Assembly: GCA_037833965.1 (NCBI GenBank)
Contig: AP031353.1
Span: forward strand, 22,570,501 to 22,634,500
Direction: 5' to 3'
Length of the DNA stretch: 64,000 bases
From: Marchantia polymorpha subsp. ruderalis
Taxonomy: Eukaryota > Streptophyta > Marchantiopsida > Marchantiales > Marchantiaceae
Shown here: piece after piece, positions 49,450 through 62,162 of the stretch
How positions within the stretch are numbered: the stretch's first letter is position 1
Layout of the letters: each line of letters begins with the position of its first letter
Translations under genes and position numbers: made by a program
Notes under the pieces: model-generated
What the model saw: only the letters and a program-made list of their open reading frames with translations
What the model was told of the DNA's origin: nothing
Databases searched by the model: none

Positions 49450-50900
49450 GATGTGATATAATTCGTGATTGCAACAACGAGCAGGTTGCTATACGAGGTA
49501 TGGAATTCAGCACGTTCTGACCACTGTAAGATCGATCATTATAATCACGAGGTTACCTGATGGAATACGATGGTCGCTGATGGAACAGATTATGGAACAC
49601 ATACATAACATTGAGATTATCAAAGTATGTTGCAGACAATATATTGCCTAAACCTCTTGTCATGTTTTAAAAAATGCAAAATATTTGTTATCATTTAGAT
49701 TTTGCTCTTAATTGAGATTCAAATAAATATTCCTTTAATTATCAAGTAAATAAAATTTTCTTTTTAGATCAAGTATTTACCCTTTTGAACATTGATTTAC
49801 TCTCAATTTTTGTTGTCAATAATTGCTTGCATGTCTTCACAATGCTTTCTTCATCTCATACATGACTGGATTTCATTACTTGAAGAAAGTTTGATTTATT
49901 TCAAAAAATCAAAGCTATGATATCATCATCTTTCATAGATACAATCTTATGGTTTCAATATTTCTATGTGACAAATCATTTACGTGCGCATAAGACTATC
50001 AAGATTCTTTTTGTTTTATATTCTCTTGTGATGGCATGCATAGATTTTTGTCATTCTTATAATTCTAAATTTGCATGTATTGATTATAAAGTGCTGGTTT
50101 GTAGAAGCATGCACTTGTGACTTATCATGAAAACCATGGTACTTAAAGTCAAGATCTACATTCACAGTAACAAATATATTCCAAGAAATCAGAATAAGAT
50201 AACGTGATAAGCTTCAGTCATCCTAAATCCACCGAACTACAAAGATTCTTTCATTGCGATTCTAAATTGTGTTTTCAGGAGTTACACCAGCTAATTATAC
50301 AATGTCAAACTAGCTGATTTAACTATTCATACCTAAACTAGCTTGAGTTAACCAATACCCAGGTTAAACTTTGAAGACATAATTTATCTTTCATTCTAAA
50401 AATTTATAATTTTAAAAATTATTTTAATTGATTCAAATGCAAATCAGAATTTAAAAACTTGATTTGGCACAAACATTGTGGTCCTAACTTGACCTTATGG
50501 CTAGTTTTGAATTTTTTTTAAGCTTCTCAGTTTCAGATGCAAAATAGGACAATCCACACTAATGCAAAATCATACTAACGATTGATTAGACTTCTATGTT
50601 GCTGTACTGTAGGTGAGTTATTATTATTGTATCTAGTTCAAAAATTTGGATGTATTGCACAATTTTTTTTAATTTAAGATCAATATAAAAGTAATGATAA
50701 TAATATATATGGATTGTTTGATTTTTATACAATGAAAAAATGACACTTATATATACTTAGAAAATCAAAATTCTAAGTAAAATAAACTCAAATTTGAAAG
50801 TAAATTTTATATTTGCATTTGAATACATATCATAATTTTTTATAATAATACCCTTGAATCAAACCTCTTGCTAATATCATTATTACATTGTTAGTGTAAT
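49450..50900. other. AT-rich intergenic DNA, nothing identified
   Basis: No gene or repeat structure that I can support. AT content increases after about 49.65 kb. Confidence 0.5.
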
Positions 50901-50904
50901 AACT

Positions 50905-53670
50905 GACGGATGACTTGACCAACACACCTTGGAAAAGCAGGATGGATAAACCCAAGAGATTGATGGACGGATGACTTGGTCTTCAACAAATTTTAGTTGT
51001 TACCAACGGTGTACATACAATGACTCATACTTCTTTCATACTTGTAGACTGTATCTAACTCGTGGTGTATGGAACTGGACGGAAAGTTTAGGGTTTCAGA
51101 CTTACTATTATAGTAGGGCTTAGATAGGGGGTAAAATCCAAAAACCCACGTTCGGATTGGATCGGTTACGAGTTTGGGTAGAGGGATGTACCCGATCCGA
51201 AACCCAAAAATTAGTAAAATAACGACCGATAAGAGCTCAGCTACAAGACCAGTTGTTCCGTCATTGTCTGCATCTGCCTCCATTCCGCCCCGCAAAACTT
51301 TCGCGCTCCTCCTCTCTTGTATGTCACTCGTCCTCCTCGTCTCGCATGCTGCGCACCTCCCTCAATGCGATGCAGGCACCCGCTCCCTTGCTCGTTCCCT
51401 TCAGCGGCTAGCTGGGCCGCGCTGCGTTACCTATTTTCTGATCCTGACTACTCAGAAAAATATCGCATTGCCTCCTCGTCAAGAAAATACTTGCAGCTTC
51501 AATTTCTCTATAAAAAATTTTGCCCGTTCCTCCTCTCTCAATCCCCTCACGATCATGGATGCACGCGGGTCAATTCGGGTTCCGAATCCGACCCGGTTTT
51601 CTGGATCGGGTGCGGGTTGAAGGTAATGCCGATCCGATCAGAGCCATATATTGTACTACTTAGCCTAGTGAGTCTACCTGCGCAAAGTGAAGACTTAAAA
51701 AGTTGAGAGAAAGTCCGTTTATGTCACAACATAGAGCAAAATCTAGTGGGCTTAATGGTGCACTTTAGTCAAATGTTACGTGTCATTGTGAGGGGCACAT
51801 TGGATGATGTGGTAGTTTGTACTCTGATTGATCATTTGATCCACACGACCTATTGACAGCACGGATGTATCAACTCGATGCAACCCATCTTCTCGGCTAG
51901 CTGACACACTCACTTTGAAACAGCAGGAAGGAGAATTCCAAGGGATTGATTGATGGATCACTTGGACTTCAAAAAAAAATGTAGGCCTTGTCATCTGCAA
52001 ATATATACAAAGTCTCATACTCCTTTCATATCTATTAACTGTACTTATGTTGTGATACAATTGGGTTTTAAAATTCAATCAACGGAAACTAAATACCTCC
52101 AACACAAAAGCATCTAAAAAAGAAAACTTTTGAGTTTTCAAAATTTTGATCGACGACGCTAATTTGTTTTGTCTTTGGGTATGACGTGGCAAACCATTTT
52201 CGGAGCATCTTGAACAAACAATCGGTTTAATCATGTTGATATGGATTATCAAACAAGAGAAATTTGAATAAAATGCAAAGATATATCGGCCGGTCTGTCG
52301 GTCCATTCAGCAAGCGGCGACTTAGCGCCTCCCATTGGTGGCGCTGATTTGGGGCTGAGAGTCGCACTCGTCAAGAAGTCAATCAAACATGCGGTTGAAA
52401 CGAGCGGAAAAGAAGTCGAGCATGAGAAAGGGAGATTTTTGCCGAACACAATCATACACGTTCCATCACAAGGAAGTCAGCTACCGTAGACACTGGTCGC
52501 ATAAAATTGTACCACAAACGCCGAAAAATTAACAAGTGTGAGAGGAGTATGAGCCATTGTTTGTACACGAATGACAAGGAATTTATATTTTCTTGAAGAT
52601 CAAATCATCCGCCCATCAATCTCTTGGATTTTTTCCTCCTGCTATTCCAAGATGGATTGTGTTAGCCACCTTAGCAAGATAGATTGGATCTCGTCAATAC
52701 ATCAGAGCTATCAATAGATCGTGCGGACAAAAGTACCACTGAGAGTAAAACCCTCCACATCACTCCATATGCCCCTCACAATGATCTTGTAACATTTGTC
52801 TAAAGTGCACCACTCGACCAGACTCAACTCTTCAAAGTCCCACTTTGCAAAGGTAGACTTGGTGCGCTAAGTTGTACTATAGGAAATCTGAAATCCTAAC
52901 CTTCCTGTCTAGGACTATGTATCATTTACTAAGATATTGTAACGGATATGAATGAAATACGAGACATCGTATGTACATGGATGACAAGGATTAAATCTTC
53001 TTTTGAAGATCAAATCAGCTTCCATCAATCTCTTGGCTTTCTCCTTGCTGCTGTTCCAAGGTGGATTGTGTCAGCCAGCTTTACAAAATAGTTTGGATCT
53101 CGTTGATACAACCATGATGTCAATAGTTTGTGCAGACCTTATGATAAGCCAGAGTACAAACCCTCCACATCACCAGATATGCGCCTCACAATGGTCTGTA
53201 ATGTTTGGTTAAAGTGCATCACTTGACCAACAAGATTTTGCTATGTGCTTTGACTTGAGCGGACTCTCCCTCAATTTCATTTTGCGCAAGTAGACTCGCT
53301 GCACTAAGTATTATAATAGAAAGTATGAAACCCTAATCTTCTGGTCTAGGTGTATGTGCCACAAGATTCTACTATGTGTTGTAACATGATTGTACTTTCT
53401 CTCAAATCTATTTTGCGCAAGTAGATTCGTCACACTAAGTATTATATTATGAAGTATGAAACCCTAATCTTCCAGTCTAGGTGTATGTACCACAATTGAG
53501 GTACAGTTAAAGCATATGAATGGAGTATGAGACATCATATGTACACGAATGAGAAGAACTAAATATTTTTTTGAAGACCAAATCATCCATTTATCAATGT
53601 CTTGGGTTTCTTTTTCTTGTTAGTCCAAGGTGGGTTGTGTCATCCATCTCAACATGCGTGCTCATTCCAC
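50905..53670. repeat. Cluster of an unclassified ~400-bp repeat in both orientations
   Basis: A unit of about 410 bp occurs in the plus direction at about 52540-52950 and 52955-53365, with a partial copy at about 53515-53665. It occurs in the minus direction at about 51648-52035, with a broken copy at 50905-51110. Landmarks shared by copies include GAAGATCAAATCA, CATCAATCTCTTGG, TTCCAAG(A/G)TGGATTGTGT, ACCCTCCACATCAC, CCTCACAATG(A/G)TCT, TTGCGCAAGTAGA and GAAACCCTAATCTTC. The piece TTGCGCAAGTAGA...GTCTAGGTGTATGT is duplicated again at 53283-53354 and 53411-53494. No coding potential or terminal structure was seen, so the parent transposon is unknown. Confidence 0.75.
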
Positions 53671-55290
53671 TTTGGAGTCAAATGACTCTAGACGGATCAC
53701 AATCACAATTGGATCATTTTGAATGGGCATGAACATGACTTACCTTGTGTACAGTTTAGAAAAATGCTAGCCGTTTGTTTATCTGTAAGTGACTGTAGAC
53801 AGTCATATCAGAAAGACAAAATGCAGATAAAGTTTCAAAGTGAGTTATAATAGCAATCAGTACCAAGAATGGGGTGAAGGCTACAAATCTTGTGTTGTAC
53901 ATTATATGTATTGAAGGTTGGTGATGTATATATAATGATCAGTCTATTGCATGGTCTATTGAATGCAAAAGTGATGATACTTCTCCTTTTTGCTCAAGGC
54001 AAACTATCTATGTGCTTTGTATGCAGATCATTAGGCTGTCAAGGGGTAGGAAGTGAGATGTAGGAAAGATCTAATACTCATGTTAGTACCACACTCTAGC
54101 TAAATTGATAAACAAGGGTTTGAAACAGAATTTCCTTACCCTACAAACCATAAAATAGGTAATAGAAGTGATATAGTGTAGGTGCATAGTTAGTGCGATA
54201 GTATGATGTTTTTCACTTTAGTGAAGTATTATCATTTATGCACATCAACTATAACATATGTGAAATATCTACTCTCTCTTCATTATCTACCGAACCTAAT
54301 GGTAAAAAAAAGTTTAAAACATAATGTATGTACATTAAAATCTTGATTGTACTATTCTAGTCAAATTGAAACTGAAACAATTTTGAATTCAAATTTAAAT
54401 AAGTTTCAAACATATCTAATTAGAATCTCATAAAAAAATAGAAATTACTGTCTTATTCAAAAATTTTAGCTTCCATTAGCTTTTATCAATCAACTTTTTG
54501 CTTGTGAAAAAAGTTATAATATGGCGTAGAATCTGATTTAATCATCCTCATGATTTGTTAGAGTAAAATTGATGTCATGCTTTGGGGAACATTGTGAGTC
54601 AGGTGAAGAATTAAAACAAGAAAACATTAGGATACATATATGTAAGCATTTTGCTTCCAAAATTAATGTAATATGATTCATGGCTTATTTTCTTAGTTGC
54701 TAGACAATTACGAAGTTTATTTGCATGGTATGTACTTCCTGCAAGTTTTTGTTGTAGTTATTTTGAAGTCAACTGATAATGACTCACACATCCTGCATCA
54801 AATGGACACTAGATATATGTTGTTTATTTCTGCAAGCTATGTCCATGAGAGCTTTTTATTAAGAAAAAAAATTAATTTGATCATTGAAATCTTTTGCTAA
54901 CTCTTTTATATAATAATAATATTCTACAGTTTTGAAACTAAAGGTTTATCCAAATCCTAAGCTATCTGTTTAAGTTATCAAAAAATCTCAATTAACTCTT
55001 AACAATCTTCATTTTAATTCATGTCATAAACATTATAAATTCCATTATATAAAAAATTATTCTCTGGGAAGTTGTAGAAATAATTCTAATGTAAATAATT
55101 CTTTTAATTCAATCTAATTAAATCTAATCCGTGAACAAAACATGATTGAATTTAACAATTATATAATGATAACAAAATTACTAGTAATGTCTACTCATGC
55201 TTGTCATACAAAATGATTCAATGTGTACTAGAATAAATTGAAGTATTGACTTTAATAAAAATATAATCTAAATTGAGTTACTGTTAATCT
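53671..55290. other. AT-rich intergenic DNA, nothing identified
   Basis: No gene supported. This is the side on which the 3' end of the antisense copia relic should lie, but no LTR or polypurine tract could be recognised. Confidence 0.4.
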
Positions 55291-55299
55291 TAATGAGCT

Positions 55300-56645
55300 C
55301 AATTTTTTCATCATAAATTTCATATTCAATGAAATGCGAACTTATGTTGATGTGTTTGATTTTTGTATTCATTATTCAAACTGCAGCAAGATGTAATGCA
55401 ATTTGATCATCGCAATGAATTTAAATTATCTTTTGTTTCAAATTCGTCTCATGATAGTTCAATCAATCAAATAGCTTTCTTTGTTGTTTTTAATTGCTAA
55501 ATATTGAGCTTCCGTTGTGCACTTAGCAATGCACTTAAGAATACAACTCCAATTAATGGATATATTATCAAGTAAATATATTTATATATGTAGACTAACT
55601 TTAGTATTATAGATATTATTCATAGTCAACATTAACATAGTATAGTGAGTATTTTGTATTATCTTATAAATTTTTGGACAAACAATTATAATTTTAAATA
55701 TGATTAAAAATTTTGAAGATACATGTTAAAACTTTGTAATATATAAATTTTAAATGTAAGATGTTGTAACTATCTTTAGTTAGTTAGAACTAAAGTAGAG
55801 GTTACTTTAAATGTTGATATCGATACTTTGACGTGCACTAGTCATAACTGCCAAATCAACGATCCACACGTTTGGGATGTAGAGAGTAGGTGTGTTAATT
55901 GACAGTGCCACTTCCACGATCCATGTGCTTGTTAGGTAAAAATTGAATGTGTTAGTTAGTGTGTTAATTGAGAGCGTCACGTCAACAATCAGTGTGCTTG
56001 TTAGGGTTATTCGTCACGTCATCCACCCATTACGAGTGAGATGAATGTTGGATATAAATTCTTATCTCCTTGTACTTGTTGATGAGAGCTATATAATGGA
56101 GAGTAGAAGCATTATTGGTATTTCTCATCTTCATAGTTTATGTTTCCATCTTTGAGTGAACTTATCTCTAAATCCTAGTGTTACATATGTACTTGTTTAA
56201 CTTGCTCATGGCTAAAACATTAATCTCATCTTTGTCATAAAAAATAGATGTTACTTTATCTTTCTAATGATATTTCTTTAACATTCATCTATAAACACTT
56301 TGAAATGTAACATAAAAAATATCTATACTTTTTAAATTTTGTTGTGTCAAATATATATTAGATGTCACTGATAAGATGTCAAATATTTTTTTCTTTAAAT
56401 CATTATGAACATATATTGATATTGATATATTAACATATATTTTGCATATGTTGATATTGTTTTGTTCTTTTACTCAAATTAACAAATCATCAATGAAAAC
56501 TAATAATAAGATTAAAAATCATGTTGTTATTCTTCTTGTTTACATGTATCAAACAAACTTGGTGAAAAATTTTCAATTCAAGATCTGTAAATCTTGGATT
56601 GCCCTACTTCAAAGTTTGCTTTAATTTATACAATAATTTGAGCGG
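55300..56645 (-). pseudogene. Decayed Ty1/copia polymerase: reverse transcriptase and RNase H remnants
   Basis: On the minus strand at 56640-56470 the sequence translates to KLLYKLKQTLK (family KSLYGLKQAPR) and, about 45 residues later in another frame, FIDDLLI at 56499-56477, the YVDD-type active site of copia reverse transcriptase. Further downstream on the same strand, 55540-55493 gives CTTEAQYLAI (family STTEAEYMA) and 55425-55310 gives CDDQIALHLA, KIKHINISSHFIEYE (family CDNQSAIHLA, RTKHIDIRYHFIRE), the RNase H end. Order and strand are correct for one copia element. Frames are riddled with stops, shifts and AT drift, so this is an old relic. Confidence 0.75.
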
Positions 56646-57705
56646 TGAAAATACCAACTAATCTTAAATTTTTTTTCAAAATCAACTTGTTGTTTCATTT
56701 AGATTTGATTGTGCAACTATAAATTGAGAAATATAATAATGAAATCATTTGATACAAAACTTTAATACATATTACAAAAAATACACATAATAGTCAAGTT
56801 GTAGCATATACTATACTATACTACTATCATTTTGTTAAAGTTAGATAAAATTTCTTGCGTAAAATCTCCAATCATCAACTTGAATTTGAAGGTTTTTTTC
56901 ATGTAATCTATTGTATTTTTCTTGAAGTTGTACATCTATATGTCATCAATGAAAGTTTGAAATTTGAGTTCTTTATTAAAATATGTGTCTTGTGATCTAT
57001 AAGCAATTGCATCCCACATGTTGCATTCAATTCTATTGACTAAGTCTATAGGAACAAGTACGTTTTTTTCCATAATCAACACAATACAATCACTATCATG
57101 ATTTCAAAAAAGTATGGATTATTTTCTAATCTATAATTTGGATGATTTTTATTAATTCAATTTGATGATCTTGTAGTAGACATTTTGGTTGATTTTTATT
57201 GTCTATTTTATTATTTACTTGATTCTCAAAAATGATAACATGCTACTTCAATATTTTATCTTTAGACATTTGCTCTATCTTTATCAAAATTTCTCCTTGG
57301 ATTATATAATTCAATCTCTATCTCAATAACATCTTAAAAGTATTAATTTAAATCTCAAGTTCAACTCTAGTTTACCTAGAGTTAGAACTAGATTTCAATC
57401 TAGGACTTTTTATTATTCTGTTTAAAAAGGATGACAAGCCACATCTTACACTTAAAGACTTCGCAAGTTTTTCAGCAAAACCTCCTTGTATATGTGGACA
57501 TAGCCTAAGAATAGCAAATCAAATATTTTTCTTTTGGCGTTACTACTCTGATGGTGTTTTCTCTTGCATTTCCTGTAACACAAGGGTATAAGAGCGGAGG
57601 ATGATTGGAGGAAAACCTTTCATTGCTAAGACGTTAAAGTTTATAACACCTGGGAACACATGGAAACACCAGACAGTAGGATGCTGGAGTTGGAAGGTAA
57701 TGTAT
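56646..57705. other. AT-rich DNA, probably the upstream part of the copia relic
   Basis: This is the stretch where the integrase and early reverse transcriptase of the minus-strand copia relic would fall. I could not recognise any motif with confidence. No other feature was seen. Confidence 0.3.
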
Positions 57706-58090
57706 TGTAACTGCCAATCGAGTCTTTTACTTTAGTGTTCCGGAGTGTGTCTAGGGGGTTACAACCCCGACCGTATTCCATCCTACGGCTTCTAGAGGGT
57801 GCGCTCGACGGGTGAGTTCTTCACGGTCGGATATGGCCTACGGTCGGGGTGTTGAGGTTAACTCCGGTTAAGGAGTAACCTCAGGTTTAGCTATTTATAG
57901 CTAGGTGTGTTGTTGGCTTTGGATATAAATATACCCCCAAGGCTTCTACTAGGCCCGAGCATTTTTCAGTATTCAGTAAAGCTTCTCGTTCACTTCAGCC
58001 GTGAACGTAGCCCTTTAGGGTGAACCACGTTATATCAGTGTGTCGTGTGTTTCTTGAATGATTCATTGTTTTTGTTAAGACGGGGATGAT
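57706..58090 (+). repeat. Copia-like LTR block (solo LTR or fragment)
   Basis: This block of about 385 bp, GC-richer than its surroundings, has the layout of a plant copia LTR. A GATATAAATATA promoter motif (about 57921-57932) is followed by TTCAGTATTCAGTAAAGC, GTGAACGTAGCC and GGTGAACCACGT, with a T-rich tail. It also contains inverted repeats around ACCGTATTCC/CGGTCGG. A possible terminal pair TGTAAC/GTTACA would give limits 57706-58108, but no target duplication matches. The right limit therefore overlaps the adjoining pseudogene and remains uncertain. It points in the opposite direction to the copia polymerase relic on its left, so they are separate events. Confidence 0.5.
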
Positions 58091-58092
58091 CT

Positions 58093-58857
58093 AACCAAAA
58101 GTGTTACAAACTGTTTGAGTGCAAGTGCCAAAAGTAAATCCGGTTGGACTCGACTGATCGTGGAAAAGCCATTTTGACGAAGAAGTTGATTCCTTAGACA
58201 TAATTACTAGAGGGCTTTAGCAGGCTGGCTTCGGTGAAGACCAGATCTACATAATGGACCACCTCGTGGAAAAAGAAAGGTACTTCAGCGAACAAGGGAT
58301 CATTCGAGATTTGGTACGGAGTCACATGTTGCAAACGATAGCACTTTTTGCGATAGAACCTTACCTTATCTTGAAGGAGAAGACATACGAAATGAAAAGG
58401 TGAAGGTTTTGAGATCTATGCGGGCATCAACTTGTGCCCATGTAGTTTTTGGCCGGTATAAAGAAAGCATCTCAAACGATGGGAAGTCCAAGATACCGGG
58501 CACCAATAGTCTTGATGCCACATTTGCGGCAACTGTATTGTAGATAGATAACTCGCGTTGGGATGGAGTCATATTTTGTTTTTGGTAAAAGCAGGGAAGG
58601 GGTTCATCAAACATTCTGTGGACAAACACAAGTCCCGAGAAATCTCTACCGTGCAAGCTTCTGATAAAATTTGGATGCAGCAGCCAATGAACTAATTGTA
58701 AGAATGCAGCCGGACCAGTCAATAAATTTGAAAGTCAACAACAAGGTTCCAGTATTTGGCTTGCAGCTAGACTCGTCAGAACTCAATATATTTTATGGTG
58801 ACAAATACGACAAAGAAGTTTCAGACTCTTATGAGCGCCTAACACTCTATGGATGAT
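58093..58857 (+). pseudogene. Glucose-6-phosphate dehydrogenase pseudogene (plastid type, intron-less)
   Basis: Stretches of this plus-strand segment match the middle to C-terminal part of plant plastidic glucose-6-phosphate dehydrogenase, the first enzyme of the oxidative pentose phosphate pathway. In order: VTNCLS, GWTRLIVEKPF (about 58138-58172), GFGEDQIYIMDHLVEKE, FSEQGIIRDLVRSHMLQTIALFA, GEDIRNEKVKVLRSMRA (about 58375-58425), DATFAATVL, IDNSRWDGV, then ANELIVRMQPDQSINLKVNN and DSSELNIFYGDKYDKEVSDSYERL (58680-58850). The reading needs several frameshifts and has many stops. About 35 residues that normally lie between the DHYLGKE and GGYFDxYGIIRD motifs are missing. No introns interrupt about 250 codons, although plant genes of this family usually have many; this suggests a retrocopy. 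Similarity stops after YERLTLYG. Confidence 0.88.
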
Positions 58858-61381
58858 TCACAAAAAAATTAACAATACATCTCATCTTTGATAACATTTA
58901 CGTAATTAAACTATCATCCCTTCTTTATATCTCTTGAAGTCTTGGTTACGATTGTGTCTAGGATAAAATTGACTTAACTCTCAACTCGCTCACTTGAGCT
59001 TGTTTGCAACTATCTGGCAAACAACAATCATTTGAGAAGTAGAGCACATAGGATTCATCAAGAATCTGCACGGATTACCATAACCAAGAGAGAGGTATGT
59101 AATGTCGTTCCTTGCCACCCTTTTGCTTTGTTATCGATGGCTCCGGTCATAGCTAGAGTTTAACAGCAACTGAGTTAACTCCTTATATTCTTTACCGATC
59201 AAGTGTTTGTAGTATGTTTCTGTTGAATATGAAAAGTTGGAGTCATTACAGTTGAAATAAGTCAACCGGTGATGAAACTCCTCTCAGTTGGGAATAAAAT
59301 CAAAGAATAAGGACAAAGTCATGGTTCTGGAATGGTAAGAAGCCATGAAAAATCACAAAAAAATTATCGCATAGAATATTCAAGAGTTCGACATGACATC
59401 ACATGATAATTTAATGTCATGAAATGTCATGCTTGTCTGGAAAGAGAAACTGCCTTAAAAGGATGCTGAATCTGCCCAAAGTGTCTGGAGGGAAAGATTC
59501 GTTGTCATGAATTCAAACATACTCTATGAGTATACAATGATAGAAGTCATTTATCAAGACAAATATCAAGACTTACTACACTTGTCGACAAAAAACTATA
59601 AGATACTTGTTCCAAAATCTCCATCAGATCATAATGTCAACACTTTCCATTCATAAGTCTCCGCGGCCTTGTTTCAGAAGTTTGGTCCCGCGATGAATTC
59701 TTTATCGAACTCCACGATAATCATCACTATCATCACTACGGTTATTAATTCGAAGGTCGATATGCTTCTCTCGACCATGAATAAGGCTCCAACTCCCTAG
59801 AGCAGCTTTTGCTTTCTCTTGTAGTGATACATTTTGCGAGTGATGATTACCACTGGTGTTATTTGGCTACTTGTGTGTAATCGAGGTGTCCACAAATTTG
59901 ATTCACTAAAGCAGCGGAAAGTGAATAATGCAAAATGACGATATGGCATAGGACTTCTTCATGCGATGAGTAAAGTTGAGAGTCTAAGAATATACTCAGT
60001 ATCTTTCCTCTTTCTCTCTCACACAGACGTACAATACATCATAGCCACTAAGCATGCTAGAAAATTGGAATCGAAATCTTATATATTCTTTTCCAACCGT
60101 TATCGTCAACCTCAGAATTAGCTTGCTTCTTTGGTACAGCAGAAACGTGGACTAAGCTTTCGAGGATACGTTATACTTTTAAAGGAAAGTAATTCGCCAC
60201 TTTTTTCAAAAATGAATTATTGTCGTGACTCTCTTCCAATTTAATATAATAGTTCAAGGTTACGTCTAGTGAGATATTCAAATATCTATGAGAATATCTT
60301 GAAAGTGTACTGTAAGCCTGATAAAGAGTACACCATTACTCTGAGGCAATGTACATTGTTGTTCTTGTTTATGAAGATGATGATGAGTGGATTGTAAGAA
60401 GATGTCCACGAGATGGTTGCTCGAGGTACAATAAGCGCAAGTGGTTGAGCGTACTCATCATTTTAAATTGTGCGCTATTTGCCAAAACCAACAAGATCGA
60501 ATCTTACACTCAAGTCCGTAAAATGGTCCGGGAGTTTTTGTACGCTCAGATATTCCACATGGAAAAGTGTTCTTTCTCAGACAGACAAACCTTTCATCTC
60601 TACGGAACAAAATATTCCAAATAAACCAATTTACAAAGTTTGATTTCTTCTCTTTTTGGACCGTAACTATCGTCCATCCTTCTGCGAGGCTACCTCACTA
60701 CCATTTTGACTATTCCAACTCATCCAAAGCATTTTGTCGCTCTTTGTGATCAGATGTTTTCCTCCATTTGAACACTGGAAACTAGTCAGCTCTATCGTTC
60801 ATAATATTGATAAATCCCACAATTTTAAACTCAAGCTTTTGAAAGAAATCAAAACGCTTTATATAACCAACCACTTTGACAATATACGATGTAACTTAAC
60901 GATCTGTTAACTTCTTCCGTGATTACCGATTTGTTGTACTAGTTGTTGATAGTGTCGGTAATTTGAATATTACGACGTAGAGTGCTCAGATTATGGAGGC
61001 GATATATGTGCAAGAGGCGATATATGTCTTATAGTGCAAGGACCCATATGATTTTATGGATTCATTCAAGTTTTGCCAATGTGGAATGTATTAAATTTGC
61101 ACATTATGGTCACGGCACACTTTTGGCACACTTTCATAAGATGATTCCTGGAATTGAATAGGAAAACCATTCTCTCTCCAATTCATTGTAATAAAATTAT
61201 GTCATATGTATCGGGAAAAAACTTCCCCCTTTCTTAAAGGTATATCTGGTTTGTGTGAAGAGTTATTTACTCAACTTTCGATTTAGAGTACATCCATCTA
61301 TAAGCGAATCTAGCCTCCAACTAAGCACTGACAGCATCTAGGGTCTGAAAGAGGATTTCCATCCTCTATCAAATTAGGTGA

Positions 61382-61640
61382 GGCGGTTTGCAGGTATATT
61401 ACATGTTTTTTTGGAACCCAAAAAATAAAAAATGCAGAGTGAACTTACCGTGCATTATCTTTTAATATTTTCGGACCGACCAAATATCTTGGATTAAGGA
61501 ATGTATATCAAATAACGTATGGCGGTTTGCAGGTATAACACCCGTTTTCTTAGAACCTAGAAAATAATGCAAAGTTGCCGTGCATTTTTTTTTTTAATAT
61601 TCATAAACCAACCAAATATGTTGGATCAAAAAATGTAAAT
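61382..61640. repeat. Imperfect 139-bp tandem repeat
   Basis: GGCGGTTTGCAGGTAT starts at 61382 and again at 61521. Both copies continue through a GTTTT(T)...GAACC(C/T)A block, GCCGTGCAT or CCGTGCATTA, and CCAAATAT(C/G)TTGGAT(T/C)A, with several substitutions and indels. Confidence 0.9.
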
Positions 61641-61947
61641 CGGCACAACCTTCAAAAGGTCTCGATGACCAACCACCTTGGAAAAGCCACCACCGAAGTC
61701 TAGATTAGAGAAGTGCTACATGAAATTGAATCCAGGACTTACTTTGTAGTATAAACTAACCCACATTAGGCATAAAATGGAATATTCCTTCAAAAGATGA
61801 CAACTAATGCAAGTTTACCACAACTTTGTTCATGTGTATTTTGTTGATATTTTACCCTTTCAATATAATGTAGAGTTAATGAGTTGAAGTAAAATTTCAA
61901 GGTTGTTAAAAATATATTCTACTTTTTTTCTTCTTTATCAGATACTT

Positions 61948-61950
<3 letters not shown>

Positions 61951-61988
<38 letters not shown>
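61951..61988. repeat. (TA)19 microsatellite
   Basis: Nineteen uninterrupted TA dinucleotides about 315 bases upstream of the dioxygenase start codon. Length is likely polymorphic. Confidence 0.95.
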
Positions 61989-61994
<6 letters not shown>

Positions 61995-62162
61995 GAAGCT
62001 AGTTTTGACATGTAGTGGACAGGTTTGGAAGAGTCCTCTGCCTCTTATTTTTCGTGAAAAGCGCTCCTCCTCTTACTTGTCGTGAAAGGATCATTACTAA
62101 AAAATCCAAACTCTGTCGGGAGGAAGCTGCTTTGAACTGCTCATCGAAAGTAATTCATACTT

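Larger units (their letters stand above)
58858..62160. other. Intergenic region upstream of the dioxygenase gene
   Basis: No gene is supported. A 91-codon frame at 60349-60624 (plus) was examined but shows no recognisable domain. A 139-bp tandem repeat and a (TA)19 run near the right end are listed separately. Confidence 0.45.

Noticed and set aside
58366..58722. A 118-codon minus-strand frame
   Set aside because: It is the shadow of the plus-strand G6PDH pseudogene, whose translation matches a known enzyme over the same bases.
60349..60624. A 91-codon plus-strand frame with several Cys and basic residues
   Set aside because: No known fold or motif could be matched, and the spacing of Cys does not fit a zinc finger.
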